From contig NC_053389.1 of NCBI RefSeq assembly GCF_905171765.1, forward strand, positions 218,432,624 through 218,496,623: a stretch of 64,000 nt of DNA, written 5' to 3'. Of this stretch, positions 30,965 to 40,240 are shown piece after piece. The position numbers were made by a program, and so were the translations under genes. The notes below the pieces were generated by a model, which saw only the letters and a program-made list of their open reading frames with translations, was not told where the DNA came from and did no database searches. The DNA comes from Bufo bufo. Lineage: Eukaryota > Chordata > Amphibia > Anura > Bufonidae. Every line of letters starts with the position of its first letter. Position 1 is the first letter of the stretch.

Positions 30965-32149
30965 TTAGGCGGACGCCAAAATAATGCAGTGGGTCCGGAT
31001 ATGGATATAGAAGTCTAGAAGGCCCACAAAGATCTCAGACCCGGAGTGGCTGTCTTGTTGGAATCCCCCTCCCCTCTCAACGGTGAACCATATGACTGTC
31101 CCTGTCCATCTGGTAAGTTTGGGGTCTCCTGGCTGGGGGTCATCTACCACCTGTTTGACCCATTCCTCTATGGCAGACTTGTATTCCCAAGCCGTCTGGG
31201 TGTAGGCGGTGATTTCCCAAGGGACTTCGGGGTTTAGGCATCCCGTTTTCTTAGTAGTGGTAGAGGTACTGGGCGGCGGAGTGGAAACTCCGGCCGCCGC
31301 CGCCGCACCAGTAAGTGTCCTTGGCGGAGCAGGCCTAGGCCTGTTGGAAGTATCGGGACCCACAGGGAGCGGTGCAGGGGCAGGTACGGACCGGGCCTGG
31401 GCCTCAGGGAGCGCGGCTGCTCCTACCTGATGTCGCGGCCGGGCAGCCGATTCCGGTGCCTCCTGGTGGTCATCGCGGGGTCCAGTCGCCGTCTGCGGTG
31501 CAGGCTGGTCTATAGCCTGGGCGACTGTGTCGGCGGCAACCTCCACGGGAGCAGGTTCAGCGGTGGCGGCCATCTTGGGTGACGTCTCGCCTTCTGCGCT
31601 GGCAACAGTAGTGGCGGAGGAATCCACAGCCTCCGAGGACTTGACTGGAGTTGCGTCTTCTTCCGCGGGAGCTGGAACAGTAACAGCGGCCTTCTTAGCT
31701 GGGTTAGCAGCGGCTGTCTCGTCTTTGTTCGCAGCAGGCACTGGCTCTGGAGACGCTTTAAATGCACAGGGGCCATCTCTCCTCACGAGCTGGGAAACCC
31801 AGATCTCAGGCACAGTGGGCTCGTAGACGAGTTCTCCCTGTATCGCCATCTGGTCCCATTTTGGTAGAGGGATTGCCATCTTCCTTGCTTCCTCTGTCAT
31901 GAAGAGTGCAGGAGGTAAGGGTGGAGCCCAGAGGGAGGAGTCTGCACTCCCGTGGCTCACAATGCAAAGTTCTTGGTGGGCAGGCTTTAGGTTTCCCGCT
32001 TCTAGGGGGGCGTATTCGGCATCTTCGCGCTCTTGAGAGGGCTTTCCTGTGTTTTCCCGCTTCTGGGTATGAAGAAGCAGCGGCATTTTGCGAATATGGC
32101 GAATTAACCCTTTGAGTGCTGGTGTGAACTTTTTAGCACTTTCTGGCAC
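30965..32149 (-). pseudogene. Gag-like cold-shock protein of copy 2, 3'-deleted
   Basis: 394 codons. The conserved part starts at MAIPLPKWDQMAIQGELVY, then WVSQLVRRDGPCAF; an Ala/Pro-rich linker follows that is quite different from copy 1, then NPEVPWEITAYTQTAWEYKS and the cold-shock start GTVIWFTVERGGGFQQ with EIFVG. After this Gly the frame enters LTR sequence, so the second half of the domain is replaced by about 17 unrelated residues. The PPxY motif of copy 1 is PPPST here. N-terminus, pre-domain block and RNP1/RNP2 strands are conserved, while the linker is free to drift, which suggests that the ends are the working parts. Confidence 0.82.
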
Positions 32150-32301
32150 AGCATCAAAGCAATACAGTCAATTTTCAGGGTTTTTTGTACAATTTTCAGA
32201 ACTTGCAGTACTGTGAAACATGCAATTTGATGCGATTCTGTTGTGGCACACAGCTCGATCCTGTTGGCACACAATTCAGTTCTGTTGGCACGCAGCTCGA
32301 T

Positions 32302-32319
32302 CCTGTTTGTGACGCCAAA
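32302..32319 (-). promoter_or_regulatory. primer-binding site of copy 2
   Basis: Minus strand reads TGGCGTCACAAACAGGAT next to the LTR end, as in copy 1. Confidence 0.65.
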
Positions 32320-32321
32320 AA

Positions 32322-33053
32322 TGCAATGAGCAGGACCGTAGTATGGCTAGGTGGACGCCAAAATAATGCAGTGGGTCCGGATATGGATATAGAAGTCTAT
32401 TGTTTTTGTTCGTGACGCCAATTGCAGCGTGCGCAGGGTACAGTCTCAGGGCCCTTTACGGTGTTGCAACTCACGTACCAGGTGAGGAATGCCAGAGTGC
32501 AATAAATGAGTGTTGCTAGTAAGAGTAATTGAGGAACTTGGTAGTAATGAATGAGATCCAGACTTGAAATATAATTCAACTTGTCTTTACTGGAGGCAGC
32601 ATTAATCCACATGAGATACAGCAATAGTCTTAGGTCCCAGCAGGTATTGGCAATATATGGCAGGGATTACTATCTTTTTTGCTTCTATCATATGCCTGGA
32701 GAATATGGCAGGAATCTGTCTTCTGCTCTGTCTATCTTCTGATGTGTATGGGACGGACTGACTAGCTGAGGAGGAATGGTTCGTCCTGGCGTTCTGGAGA
32801 TGGCTGCTTGCTTGTCACCAGTTACGGCTGAAGGACTCAGACTGGGAATGGTGATCTTTGGTCTCAGCCGAGACGCGATCCTGGGTTGGGATCCCTATTT
32901 CTGGGAGCTCCTACCAGCACAACCTTCCCCTAGCCAGCGTGGCTGGCACACTAACTGAACTTCCTTCCCTCCCCATGAGGCAGGACATGGGCGAGCCCAC
33001 TCTGCTCAAAGAGGGGGGAGCTAAACTGGAATGTACTATTCCAGTTTACATAT
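32322..33053 (-). repeat. 5' LTR of cold-shock copy 2, first part
   Basis: Begins TGCAATGAGCAGGACC on the plus strand and follows the copy-1 LTR with clear divergence (for example CTTGTCTTTACT, GTCCCAGCAGGTATTGG blocks). It carries a segment (GACGCCAAAATAATGCAGTG, 32340-32395) that is not in the copy-1 LTR. Continues at 41081. Confidence 0.85.
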
Positions 33054-33893
33054 TGTAACGGACCGCTTCAGCAGACAAGGGGTTAAAATCCGTTTAGGCG
33101 ATAAGCCCCTTTCTGAGAGACAGGCACAGCTACTTGCAGAACACCAACTCCCGAACTGGATACAAAGTAGCACTCCAAACTGGAACCTCACGAATAGCTG
33201 CTAGCAGACGAACAGGAAAAGCATACAATCCTGGCAATCGGTCCTCTAACAGCATACAGTGAATCCCCCCAATAATGAGACAAGGCTCCGTGTTGAGGGT
33301 CAAACAGTGGTCTGCCTGTACTTCACGTACAGCCTCTTTTATTCATAAACCACAAACATAGTACTGCCCACAGGGGTTTGAAATACAACCAATCAGTAAT
33401 TAACAACACATACAATGTAACTACAGCAACCAATCGTTCACGCCCCCAGAGGACCAGAATGAAGACTGTGACATAGGACAACATATCCCCACAATGCATC
33501 ATGGTCTCCTCCCCTCTGTCTGGAGACAACCTGAGGAGCAATCCAATTATCTCTCAGAACAAAGGGAGATCGCCAATACACATGTAGATACAACAGGACA
33601 GACATCACCATTTAAACACACAATGGGACAATGGCACAATAGAAACACACCCAGCATTTTCCTCCCAAGCTGACAAGTTACAATTATTATAGATTGTTAC
33701 AACTTTGTGAGTTTACATTGGCCATACATATAACTTACATTAATTCAAACAGTATAACGTGGGGACAAACCTATCCAAAATTCACTTGAATCGGTTCAGG
33801 GGTTTAAAAGTTAGTATATGGCCCATAATCCTGGGGCAAGAGGCCAGCAGCCAGTCCTCTCTTAAACCCAGTGGCGAGGTCGGTTTCGCCACA
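33054..33893 (-). repeat. 3' LTR of the 840-bp-LTR element
   Basis: TG...CA bounded, matches 40241-41080 almost throughout (for example CTTAAACCC here versus CCAAAACCC there near the right end). Confidence 0.95.
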
Positions 33894-34556
33894 CATCCCC
33901 CCCCCCCCCCAGGGAAGACTAACCAGATACCTGACCTCACGCCGGTCGGTACCTGAGTTAGTCTGGCAGCCCACCCACAACCAACTACTGGACCTGTTGA
34001 CTTTAGTAGCCTGTCTCTGTCCAGTGAGTCCACCAAGGTTATGTTGGAAGCTGGTACTCCCGGTCTCTGTGTTGCTCCCTGGCTTGGAGTGGAGGTTGCT
34101 TTGTGGGCAGGGATCAGCGGTACTCTGCCCTGGTGCCAGCGCTACCACGGAAGAAGCCTGGTTGGAGCCTGGTTGTTGGAGGGGGAGACCGACTGTCTCT
34201 ACCCCCTGTGCTGTAAGTGCAGAGACCACGGTCCCATCTGCACTGTTGTGGGGCTTACTTTGTCCCCCTGGTGCGTTAAGCTGCCGCTGGGGAGAGGGGG
34301 TAATGAGCTCCTCTCCCATACATACTTCCAGCCGTTGGGGAGGGCGACCGACCGTCTCCGCTCCCAATACAGTGTCCTGCTGCTGGGGAAAGGAGACTGG
34401 GCTCTCTATTCCCTGCTGGACACTCTGCCGCTGGGGGACAGGACTGACTGTCTCTGCCCCCTGTAAGTCCGCCTGCCGCTGGGGAATGGAGACTGGGCTC
34501 CCAATTCCCAAAAAATCATGCTGCTGCTGGGGGGCAGGAACAACTACCTCTGCCCC
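33804..34556 (-). CDS. Gln/Pro repeat protein of the 840-bp-LTR element, C-terminal part
   Basis: About 250 codons with a degenerate ~20-residue repeat (pattern: G-x-E-x-x-x-P-x-P-Q-R-Q, for example GAETVSPVPQRQ, GIESPVSFPQQQ), then a Ser/Gln-rich part. The frame runs through the polypurine tract and ends inside the LTR. Upstream coding sequence is at 39898-40236 beyond the inserted chromovirus, and the frames are in phase across the 5-bp duplication. I recognise no family. It may be a Gag-like protein of a non-autonomous element. Confidence 0.6.
   Translation of the reverse strand, partial: GAEVVVPAPQQQHDFLGIGSPVSIPQRQADLQGAETVSPVPQRQSVQQGIESPVSFPQQQDTVLGAETVGRPPQRLEVCMGEELITPSPQRQLNAPGGQSKPHNSADGTVVSALTAQGVETVGLPLQQPGSNQASSVVALAPGQSTADPCPQSNLHSKPGSNTETGSTSFQHNLGGLTGQRQATKVNRSSSWLWVGCQTNSGTDRREVRYLVSLPWGGGGMCGETDLATGFKRGLAAGLLPQDYGPYTNF
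33896..33915 (-). promoter_or_regulatory. polypurine tract of the 840-bp-LTR element
   Basis: A run of about 14 C on the plus strand (G on the minus strand), preceded on the minus strand by TCTTCCCT, sits just before the 3' LTR. The coding frame passes through it as a Gly run. Confidence 0.75.
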
Positions 34557-34687
34557 TGTCATGGTCTTACCTGCTTGCTGCTCTCCTTCGTTTGACATGT
34601 GCTGGCGGCCATCTTGGGTCCTGGGTTTCTTGTAGCCTTCCACCCTGCGGCTCCTCCTTCCCCTGGGAGGAGCTGGATGCCTAGCTC

Positions 34688-34697
34688 ATATATATAG
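34688..34697 (+). promoter_or_regulatory. TATA box in the chromovirus 5' LTR
   Basis: CATATATATAGGAGG, followed by a GC-mixed start region. It is repeated in the 3' LTR at 39534-39543. Confidence 0.6.
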
Positions 34698-34986
34698 GAG
34701 GTCTGTGGCTTCAGTTCCTTGCTTGGTCCTCTTGTGTTCACATGCTTCTAAGACTGCTGCTGCTTCTGGTTCCTGATCCTGGCTTCGTCTGACTACCCTG
34801 CTGGTTCCTGATCCTGGCTTCGTCTGACTACCCTGCTGGTTCCTGATCCTGGCTTCGTCTGACTACCCTGCTGGTTCCTGATCCTGGCTTCGTCTGACTA
34901 CCCTTCTGGTTCCTGACCTCTGGCTTCGCAAAGACTCTGCTCGGTTTCACCATCCGTTTGGACTTTTGCTTTACAGCTTTATTTTC

Positions 34987-34992
34987 AATAAA
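34987..34992 (+). terminator. poly(A) signal in the chromovirus LTR
   Basis: AATAAA in TTTTCAATAAAGCC, about 50 bp before the LTR end. The copy at 39833-39838 in the 3' LTR would serve the transcript. Confidence 0.65.
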
Positions 34993-35059
34993 GCCTTCTA
35001 TTTTCACTTATCTCTTGTTGTACGTCTGGTTCATGGTTCCGTGACATTAGGACCAAGCC

Positions 35060-38000
35060 ATGAATTCTGACGGTACAGGGCCATCCTCACTACCCACGCT
35101 GGTTGCCAGACTTGATCAGCAGGATCACCTGTTGGGTCGGTTCGCTGTGGCGTTGCAAACCCTGCTTGAACGCACGGCTCATTTCGCTCCCGTTGCCGAT
35201 GGGTCGGTTGTCGCTCCTGGGCTCGCTCCTACTGCCGCTCCGGTTGTTGCGCCAGAGTCTACCCCGACACCTGTTGTTGCGCCTGCGGTGTTTCGGGGTA
35301 TGACCGGTTCTGCCCCTCTTCCACAGCGCTTTGGGGGAGAGCCAACTCAGTGCCGAGGTTTCCTTAACCAGGTGGGCATTTATTTCGAGTTGCTGCCACA
35401 TGCCTTTCCTACTGAGAGATCAAAGGTGGGCTTCTTGATCTCGCTGCTCTCGGACAAGGCCTTGGCCTGGGCCAGCCCTTTATGGGAGAACAACAATCCG
35501 GTGGTTGCCGAGTTTTCCGGTTTTGTTGCTTCTCTTCGGAAGGTATTCGATGTGCCGGCTCGTGCTGCCTCTGCTGCGAAGCTCCTTATGTCCATCAGAC
35601 AGGGTTCACGATCCGTAGCTGAATACGCCATTGAGTTTCGTACCCTGGCAGCAGAGGTGGGCTGGAATAATGAGGCTCTGGTCGCTGCTTTCTCTCATGG
35701 TCTCTCGGATGCCTTGAAGGATGAGGTTGCAGCTAAGGACCTACCAGTTGAGCTCGAGTCTCTTATTTCTTTCCTGATTTTGATTGACACCAGACTCAGG
35801 GAGAGACCTTCCTTTAAGGAGAACCTGCGGAGGTCTTCTAACAGATTGGTGCCTACGTTTGCTGTCCCACCCGTGCCTCCCTCTCCTCCCACGCCTCCTG
35901 GGGATGACTTGTCTGGGGGTGAACCCATGCAGCTGGGGTTTGCTCGCCTGTCCGAGGGGGAGAGGGCACTCCGGAGACGCGAGGGCCGATGCATGTACTG
36001 TGGTCTCGGTGGGCATTTTCGGTTGGCATGTCCGAACCGTCCGGGAAACGCTCGTACCCTGAGATCCTGTCAGGGGCAGATCTTGGGTGGAGTCTCCTCG
36101 TCCCCGGTTTCCCGTGTTGACAAACCACTGATCACTGTTGTCCTCTCCTGGGTCGGGGGCTCGGTGACGACCCAGGCGTTGGTGGACTCTGGTGCTGGTG
36201 GTTTGTTCATTGATAGTGTGTTCGCTGCCGCCAATTCCATTCCTCTGCAGGCTCGAGGTTCCCCACTGGCTCTTGAGGCGATAGACGGCAGACCCCTTCT
36301 GCCGCCACACGTGACTCATGAGACCCTTCCAGTGGGGATAGCCATTGGTGCCGTTCACAGAGAGTCGGTCTGCCTCCAGGTTATTTCGTCTCCACACTAC
36401 TCGGTGGTCTTGGGGTACCCCTGGCTCCAGAAGCATAATCCGACTTTCGATTGGAGATCGGTCGAGATCCTCTCGTGGTCACCGCAGTGTGGGGCTAGTT
36501 GCATCCATGGGTCTGTCAAGTTGCTGTGTACTTCCTCGGACTCTCTGTTGCCTCCTGAATACGAGGAGTACCGGGATGTATTCGATAAGGTGCGCGCGGT
36601 TGCCCTACCTCCGCACCGCCCATACGATTGTGCCATAGAGTTACAATCTGGTGCCGTTCCCCCTCGTGGCAAAGTCTATCCACTGTCGGTAGCGGAGAAT
36701 GAGGCCATGGAGGAGTACGTGAGGGAGGCGCTTTCACGCGGACACATTCGCAAATCTTCGTCCCCGGCAGGGGCTGGATTTTTCTTTGTGAAAAAGAAGG
36801 GCGGTGAGTTGAGGCCTTGCATCGATTACAGGGGTCTCAATCGCATCACGATCAAGAACGCTTACCCGATACCCTTGATTTCCGAGCTGTTCGATCGCCT
36901 TAAAGGGGCCACGGTCTTTACCAAACTCGACCTGAGGGCGGCATATAACCTGGTAAGGATCAAGGCGGGCGATGAGTGGAAGACCGCGTTTAACACCAGG
37001 ACCGGTCATTACGAATCCTTGGTTATGCCCTTTGGGTTGTGCAATGCGCCCGCAGTCTTTCAGGAATTCATCAACAATGTTTTCCGTGACCTGTTGCAGC
37101 AGTGTGTGGTAGTCTATTTGGATGACATCTTGGTATATTCTGAATCCATGGAGGCCCACATTCTGGATGTCAGACGAGTGTTGCAACGGTTACGAGAGAA
37201 CAAGCTGTTCGGTAAGCTTGAGAAATGCGAATTTCACCGATCCCAGGTAACCTTCTTAGGTTACATCATTTCCGCTGAGGGGTTCTCCATGGATCCTGAG
37301 AAGGTTTCGGCTGTCTTACAGTGGCCCCAGCCCAGTGGTCTTCGTTCCCTGCAGCGCTTTTTGGGCTTCGCCAATTATTATCGGAAGTTCATCAGGGACT
37401 TTTCCATGCTGGCCAAGCCTCTCACGGATCTGACCAGGAAGGGCAGTAATTCCCAGGTCTGGCCGCTCGAGGCCATCCGAGCTTTTGAGGCCCTAAAGTC
37501 CGCCTTTGTGTCGGCTCCGATTCTGTTGCATCCCAACCCTGGGTTGCCCTTTGTCCTCGAGGTGGACGCGTCTGAGACGGGAGTAGGCGCCCTTCTGTCT
37601 CAGCGTAGAACACCAGAGGGTCCTCTGCTTCCTTGTGGGTTTTACTCCCGGAAACTGTCTTCCGCGGAGTGCAACTATCAGATTGGTGACAGGGAGTTAT
37701 TGGCCATCGTGCAGGCCCTTAAAGAATGGAGGCACTTGCTCGAGGGTTCGGTGGTTCCGGTTCTCATCCTGACGGACCACAAGAATCTGACCTACCTTTC
37801 TGAGGCCAAGAGATTGACACCACGTCAGGCCAGATGGGCTCTGTTCTTGTCACGTTTTAATTACGTGGTCTCCTACCTACCCGGTTCCAAGAACATCAGG
37901 GCGGATGCCTTATCACGGCAGTACTCCGAGCTGTCCAGGGAGGAGTCGATTCCGACTTCGGTCATACCTCCGAATCAGATCCTGGCCGCCATTCGCACCA

Positions 38001-39391
38001 GCCTGACCTCTCCCCTGGGTGAGCAGATTTTGGCGGCTCAATCTGGTGCTCCCTCTGGGAGACCCAACGGCAGATGTTTTGTGCCTGAGGAGTTGCGCAC
38101 TCGGTTGTTGCGAACCTACCATAACTCCAAGACCGCGGGGCATCCTGGAAAGAATCAGCTGTCCTGGGCTGTTTCACGTCTGTTCTGGTGGCCTTCCCTA
38201 CGTTCCGACATCGCCGCATATGTAGCGGCATGCTCCGTTTGTGCCCAGAGTAAGTCCCCTCGGCACCTTCCGTTGGGCCTTCTGCAACCCATAGCCACCG
38301 GGGAGCGTCCATGGTCACACCTGGGGATGGATTTCATTGTGGACCTCCCTGCATCCCGAGGCCATACGGTCATTCTCATGATTGTGGATCGGTTTTCCAA
38401 AATGTGCCACTGTGTTCCTCTCAAGAAGTTACCCTCTGCACAAGAGTTGGCCACGATTTTTGCCAGGGAGGTCTTCCGGTTGCACGGTTTGCCTAAGGAG
38501 ATTGTGTCGGATCGGGGGAGTCAGTTTGTGTCCAGGTTCTGGCGCGCCTTTTGCTCCCAGTTGGGGATTCATCTCTCCTTCTCCTCGGCCTACCACCCTC
38601 AGTCCAATGGGGCCGCAGAACGATCCAATCAGGCCTTGGAGCAATTCCTTCGTTGCTATGTCTCCGATCACCAAGACAATTGGGTTGACCTCCTGCCTTG
38701 GGCTGAGTTTGCCAGGAACACGGCGGTGAACTCTTCCTCTGGGACGTCTCCCTTCATGGCCAATTATTGGTTCCAACCTGCCGTGTTACCGGAGGTATTC
38801 TCTCCCCAGGATATTCCGGCTGTGGAGGATCACCTTTCCGTCCTACGTGCTTCTTGGGTACAGATCCAGAAGTCCCTTGAGGTCTCTGCGCAGCGCCAGA
38901 GATTCCAGGCTGATCGCAGACGAGCGCCTGCTCCTTCCTACCAGGTCGGAGACCGTGTATGGTTGTCCACCCGCAACCTCAAGCTTCGAGTGCCCACTCC
39001 CAAGCTGGCGCCTCGCTTTGTTGGTCCCTTCCGAGTGCTTCGCAGGGTAAACCCGGTAGCCTATGCCCTTGCGCTTCCTCCTGGCATGCGGATCTCCAAC
39101 GTGTTTCATGTCTCCCTGTTGAAGCCACTGGTGTGTAATCGTTTCACTTCCTCGGTTCCTCGGCCTCGTCCGGTCCAAGTGGGCAATCGTGAGGAATATG
39201 AGGTGAGCAATATCCTGGACTCACGCCTGGTCCGCGGTCGGTTGCAGTTTTTGGTCCATTGGCGTGGTTATGGTCCAGAGGAGCGTTCCTGGGTTCCCTC
39301 CGCAGATGTCCATGCTCCTGCCTTGCTCCGAGCCTTCCACGCACGCTTCCCTCAGAAACCGTTTTGTGCTCCGCGGAGGAGGGGCCCTTGA
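35060..39391 (+). CDS. chromovirus Gag-Pol polyprotein
   Basis: 1443 residues, start ATG at 35060, 13 bp after the LTR. Gag (about 1-300) has a capsid-like region with RFGGEPTQCRGFLNQ. A CCHC knuckle follows (C311, C314, H319, C324). Protease has VDSGAG (Asp376). RT (about 540-790) has LDL at Asp624 and YLDD at 686-689. RNase H has Asp836, Glu870, Asp906 and Asp949. Integrase has the zinc region His1021, His1028, Cys1058, Cys1061 and a DD35E core Asp1091, Asp1151, Glu1187; then a GPY/F module (FVGPFRVL), and a chromodomain (about 1378-1430) with FLVHWRGYGPEERSWVP. All catalytic residues are present and there is no stop. Single-frame Gag-Pol and chromodomain fit the vertebrate sushi-type chromoviruses. 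The chromodomain probably guides integration to modified chromatin (family knowledge). Confidence 0.97.
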   Translation: MNSDGTGPSSLPTLVARLDQQDHLLGRFAVALQTLLERTAHFAPVADGSVVAPGLAPTAAPVVAPESTPTPVVAPAVFRGMTGSAPLPQRFGGEPTQCRGFLNQVGIYFELLPHAFPTERSKVGFLISLLSDKALAWASPLWENNNPVVAEFSGFVASLRKVFDVPARAASAAKLLMSIRQGSRSVAEYAIEFRTLAAEVGWNNEALVAAFSHGLSDALKDEVAAKDLPVELESLISFLILIDTRLRERPSFKENLRRSSNRLVPTFAVPPVPPSPPTPPGDDLSGGEPMQLGFARLSEGERALRRREGRCMYCGLGGHFRLACPNRPGNARTLRSCQGQILGGVSSSPVSRVDKPLITVVLSWVGGSVTTQALVDSGAGGLFIDSVFAAANSIPLQARGSPLALEAIDGRPLLPPHVTHETLPVGIAIGAVHRESVCLQVISSPHYSVVLGYPWLQKHNPTFDWRSVEILSWSPQCGASCIHGSVKLLCTSSDSLLPPEYEEYRDVFDKVRAVALPPHRPYDCAIELQSGAVPPRGKVYPLSVAENEAMEEYVREALSRGHIRKSSSPAGAGFFFVKKKGGELRPCIDYRGLNRITIKNAYPIPLISELFDRLKGATVFTKLDLRAAYNLVRIKAGDEWKTAFNTRTGHYESLVMPFGLCNAPAVFQEFINNVFRDLLQQCVVVYLDDILVYSESMEAHILDVRRVLQRLRENKLFGKLEKCEFHRSQVTFLGYIISAEGFSMDPEKVSAVLQWPQPSGLRSLQRFLGFANYYRKFIRDFSMLAKPLTDLTRKGSNSQVWPLEAIRAFEALKSAFVSAPILLHPNPGLPFVLEVDASETGVGALLSQRRTPEGPLLPCGFYSRKLSSAECNYQIGDRELLAIVQALKEWRHLLEGSVVPVLILTDHKNLTYLSEAKRLTPRQARWALFLSRFNYVVSYLPGSKNIRADALSRQYSELSREESIPTSVIPPNQILAAIRTSLTSPLGEQILAAQSGAPSGRPNGRCFVPEELRTRLLRTYHNSKTAGHPGKNQLSWAVSRLFWWPSLRSDIAAYVAACSVCAQSKSPRHLPLGLLQPIATGERPWSHLGMDFIVDLPASRGHTVILMIVDRFSKMCHCVPLKKLPSAQELATIFAREVFRLHGLPKEIVSDRGSQFVSRFWRAFCSQLGIHLSFSSAYHPQSNGAAERSNQALEQFLRCYVSDHQDNWVDLLPWAEFARNTAVNSSSGTSPFMANYWFQPAVLPEVFSPQDIPAVEDHLSVLRASWVQIQKSLEVSAQRQRFQADRRRAPAPSYQVGDRVWLSTRNLKLRVPTPKLAPRFVGPFRVLRRVNPVAYALALPPGMRISNVFHVSLLKPLVCNRFTSSVPRPRPVQVGNREEYEVSNILDSRLVRGRLQFLVHWRGYGPEERSWVPSADVHAPALLRAFHARFPQKPFCAPRRRGP

Positions 39392-39402
39392 GGGGGAGGT
39401 AC
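39390..39402 (+). promoter_or_regulatory. polypurine tract of the intact chromovirus
   Basis: GAGGGGGAGGTAC immediately before the 3' LTR and overlapping the stop region of the Gag-Pol frame. Confidence 0.8.
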
Positions 39403-39892
39403 TGTCATGGTCTTACCTGCTTGCTGCTCTCCTTCGTTTGACATGTGCTGGCGGCCATCTTGGGTCCTGGGTTTCTTGTAGCCTTCCACCCTGCGGCTCC
39501 TCCTTCCCCTGGGAGGAGCTGGATGCCTAGCTCATATATATAGGAGGTCTGTGGCTTCAGTTCCTTGCTTGGTCCTCTTGTGTTCACATGCTTCTAAGAC
39601 TGCTGCTGCTTCTGGTTCCTGATCCTGGCTTCGTCTGACTACCCTGCTGGTTCCTGATCCTGGCTTCGTCTGACTACCCTGCTGGTTCCTGATCCTGGCT
39701 TCGTCTGACTACCCTGCTGGTTCCTGATCCTGGCTTCGTCTGACTACCCTTCTGGTTCCTGACCTCTGGCTTCGCAAAGACTCTGCTCGGTTTCACCATC
39801 CGTTTGGACTTTTGCTTTACAGCTTTATTTTCAATAAAGCCTTCTATTTTCACTTATCTCTTGTTGTACGTCTGGTTCATGGTTCCGTGACA
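39403..39892 (+). repeat. 3' LTR of the intact chromovirus
   Basis: 490 bp. By eye I find no difference from the 5' LTR, including the four internal 35-bp repeats. Confidence 0.95.
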
Positions 39893-39897
39893 GCCCC

Positions 39898-40236
39898 CTG
39901 TAACTCCGCCTGCCGCTGGGGAGGGAGGACGCTGCTCTCCCCTCCCTGCACTTCACACTGCCGCTGGGGAATGGAGACTGGGCTCCCAATTCCCTGCAGG
40001 ACCGGTGGAGAGACCTCGGTCCCATCTCTACCGGCCACCTGGGGTCCTTCCCAGTAACACTCTACAATATCTGCCCAGCTGAATGGGTCTGGATCTGGGT
40101 CTGTCACCTTACCGTCCTGCTGAGCCTTCTCAATGGAGTGGAAGAGATCTCGGTAGTCCTGCTCCAGTTCCCACTCCAGGGTTGCTAGGTGAGCCAGGTC
40201 TTGCTCTACCTCATGGGGGTCATCCCACTGCTGCCA
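39898..40236 (-). CDS. N-terminal part of the Gln/Pro repeat ORF (840-bp-LTR element)
   Basis: The frame is open from beside the primer site with no in-frame ATG before 40107. It encodes an acidic, probably helical segment, then DPDPFSWADIVECYWEG and the first PQRQ-type repeats (IPQRQ, LPPQRQ). It continues in phase at 34556 and below. The lack of an early ATG suggests splicing, non-AUG initiation or a start at Met (40107). Confidence 0.5.
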
Positions 40237-40239
40237 CCA
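40221..40239 (-). promoter_or_regulatory. primer-binding site, tRNA-Leu type
   Basis: Minus strand reads TGGTGGCAGCAGTGGGAT next to the 5' LTR. It complements the 3' end of a vertebrate tRNA-Leu (AAG/TAG anticodon) with one mismatch, as I recall that tRNA. Confidence 0.6.
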
Positions 40240-40240
40240 A

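Larger units (their letters stand above)
34557..35046 (+). repeat. 5' LTR of the intact chromovirus
   Basis: TGTCATGGTC...TTCCGTGACA. Contains four tandem ~35-bp copies of CTGGTTCCTGATCCTGGCTT (about 34765-34925), a TATA box and a poly(A) signal. Confidence 0.95.
34557..39892 (+). mobile_element. apparently intact chromovirus (Ty3/gypsy with chromodomain)
   Basis: 5.3 kb with 490-bp LTRs (34557-35046 and 39403-39892) in which I see no difference, target duplication GCCCC (34552-34556, 39893-39897), a single 1443-codon Gag-Pol frame, and a polypurine tract GAGGGGGAGGTAC before the 3' LTR. Everything needed for retrotransposition is in place by inspection, and the insertion is the youngest in the window. 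Confidence 0.96.

Noticed and set aside
33871..34635. 254-codon plus-strand ORF rich in Cys/Trp/Leu
   Set aside because: Antisense of the Gln/Pro repeat ORF of the minus-strand LTR element; repeat structure keeps both strands open.
35741..36436. 231-codon minus-strand ORF
   Set aside because: Lies antisense within the intact Gag-Pol frame and has no family signal.
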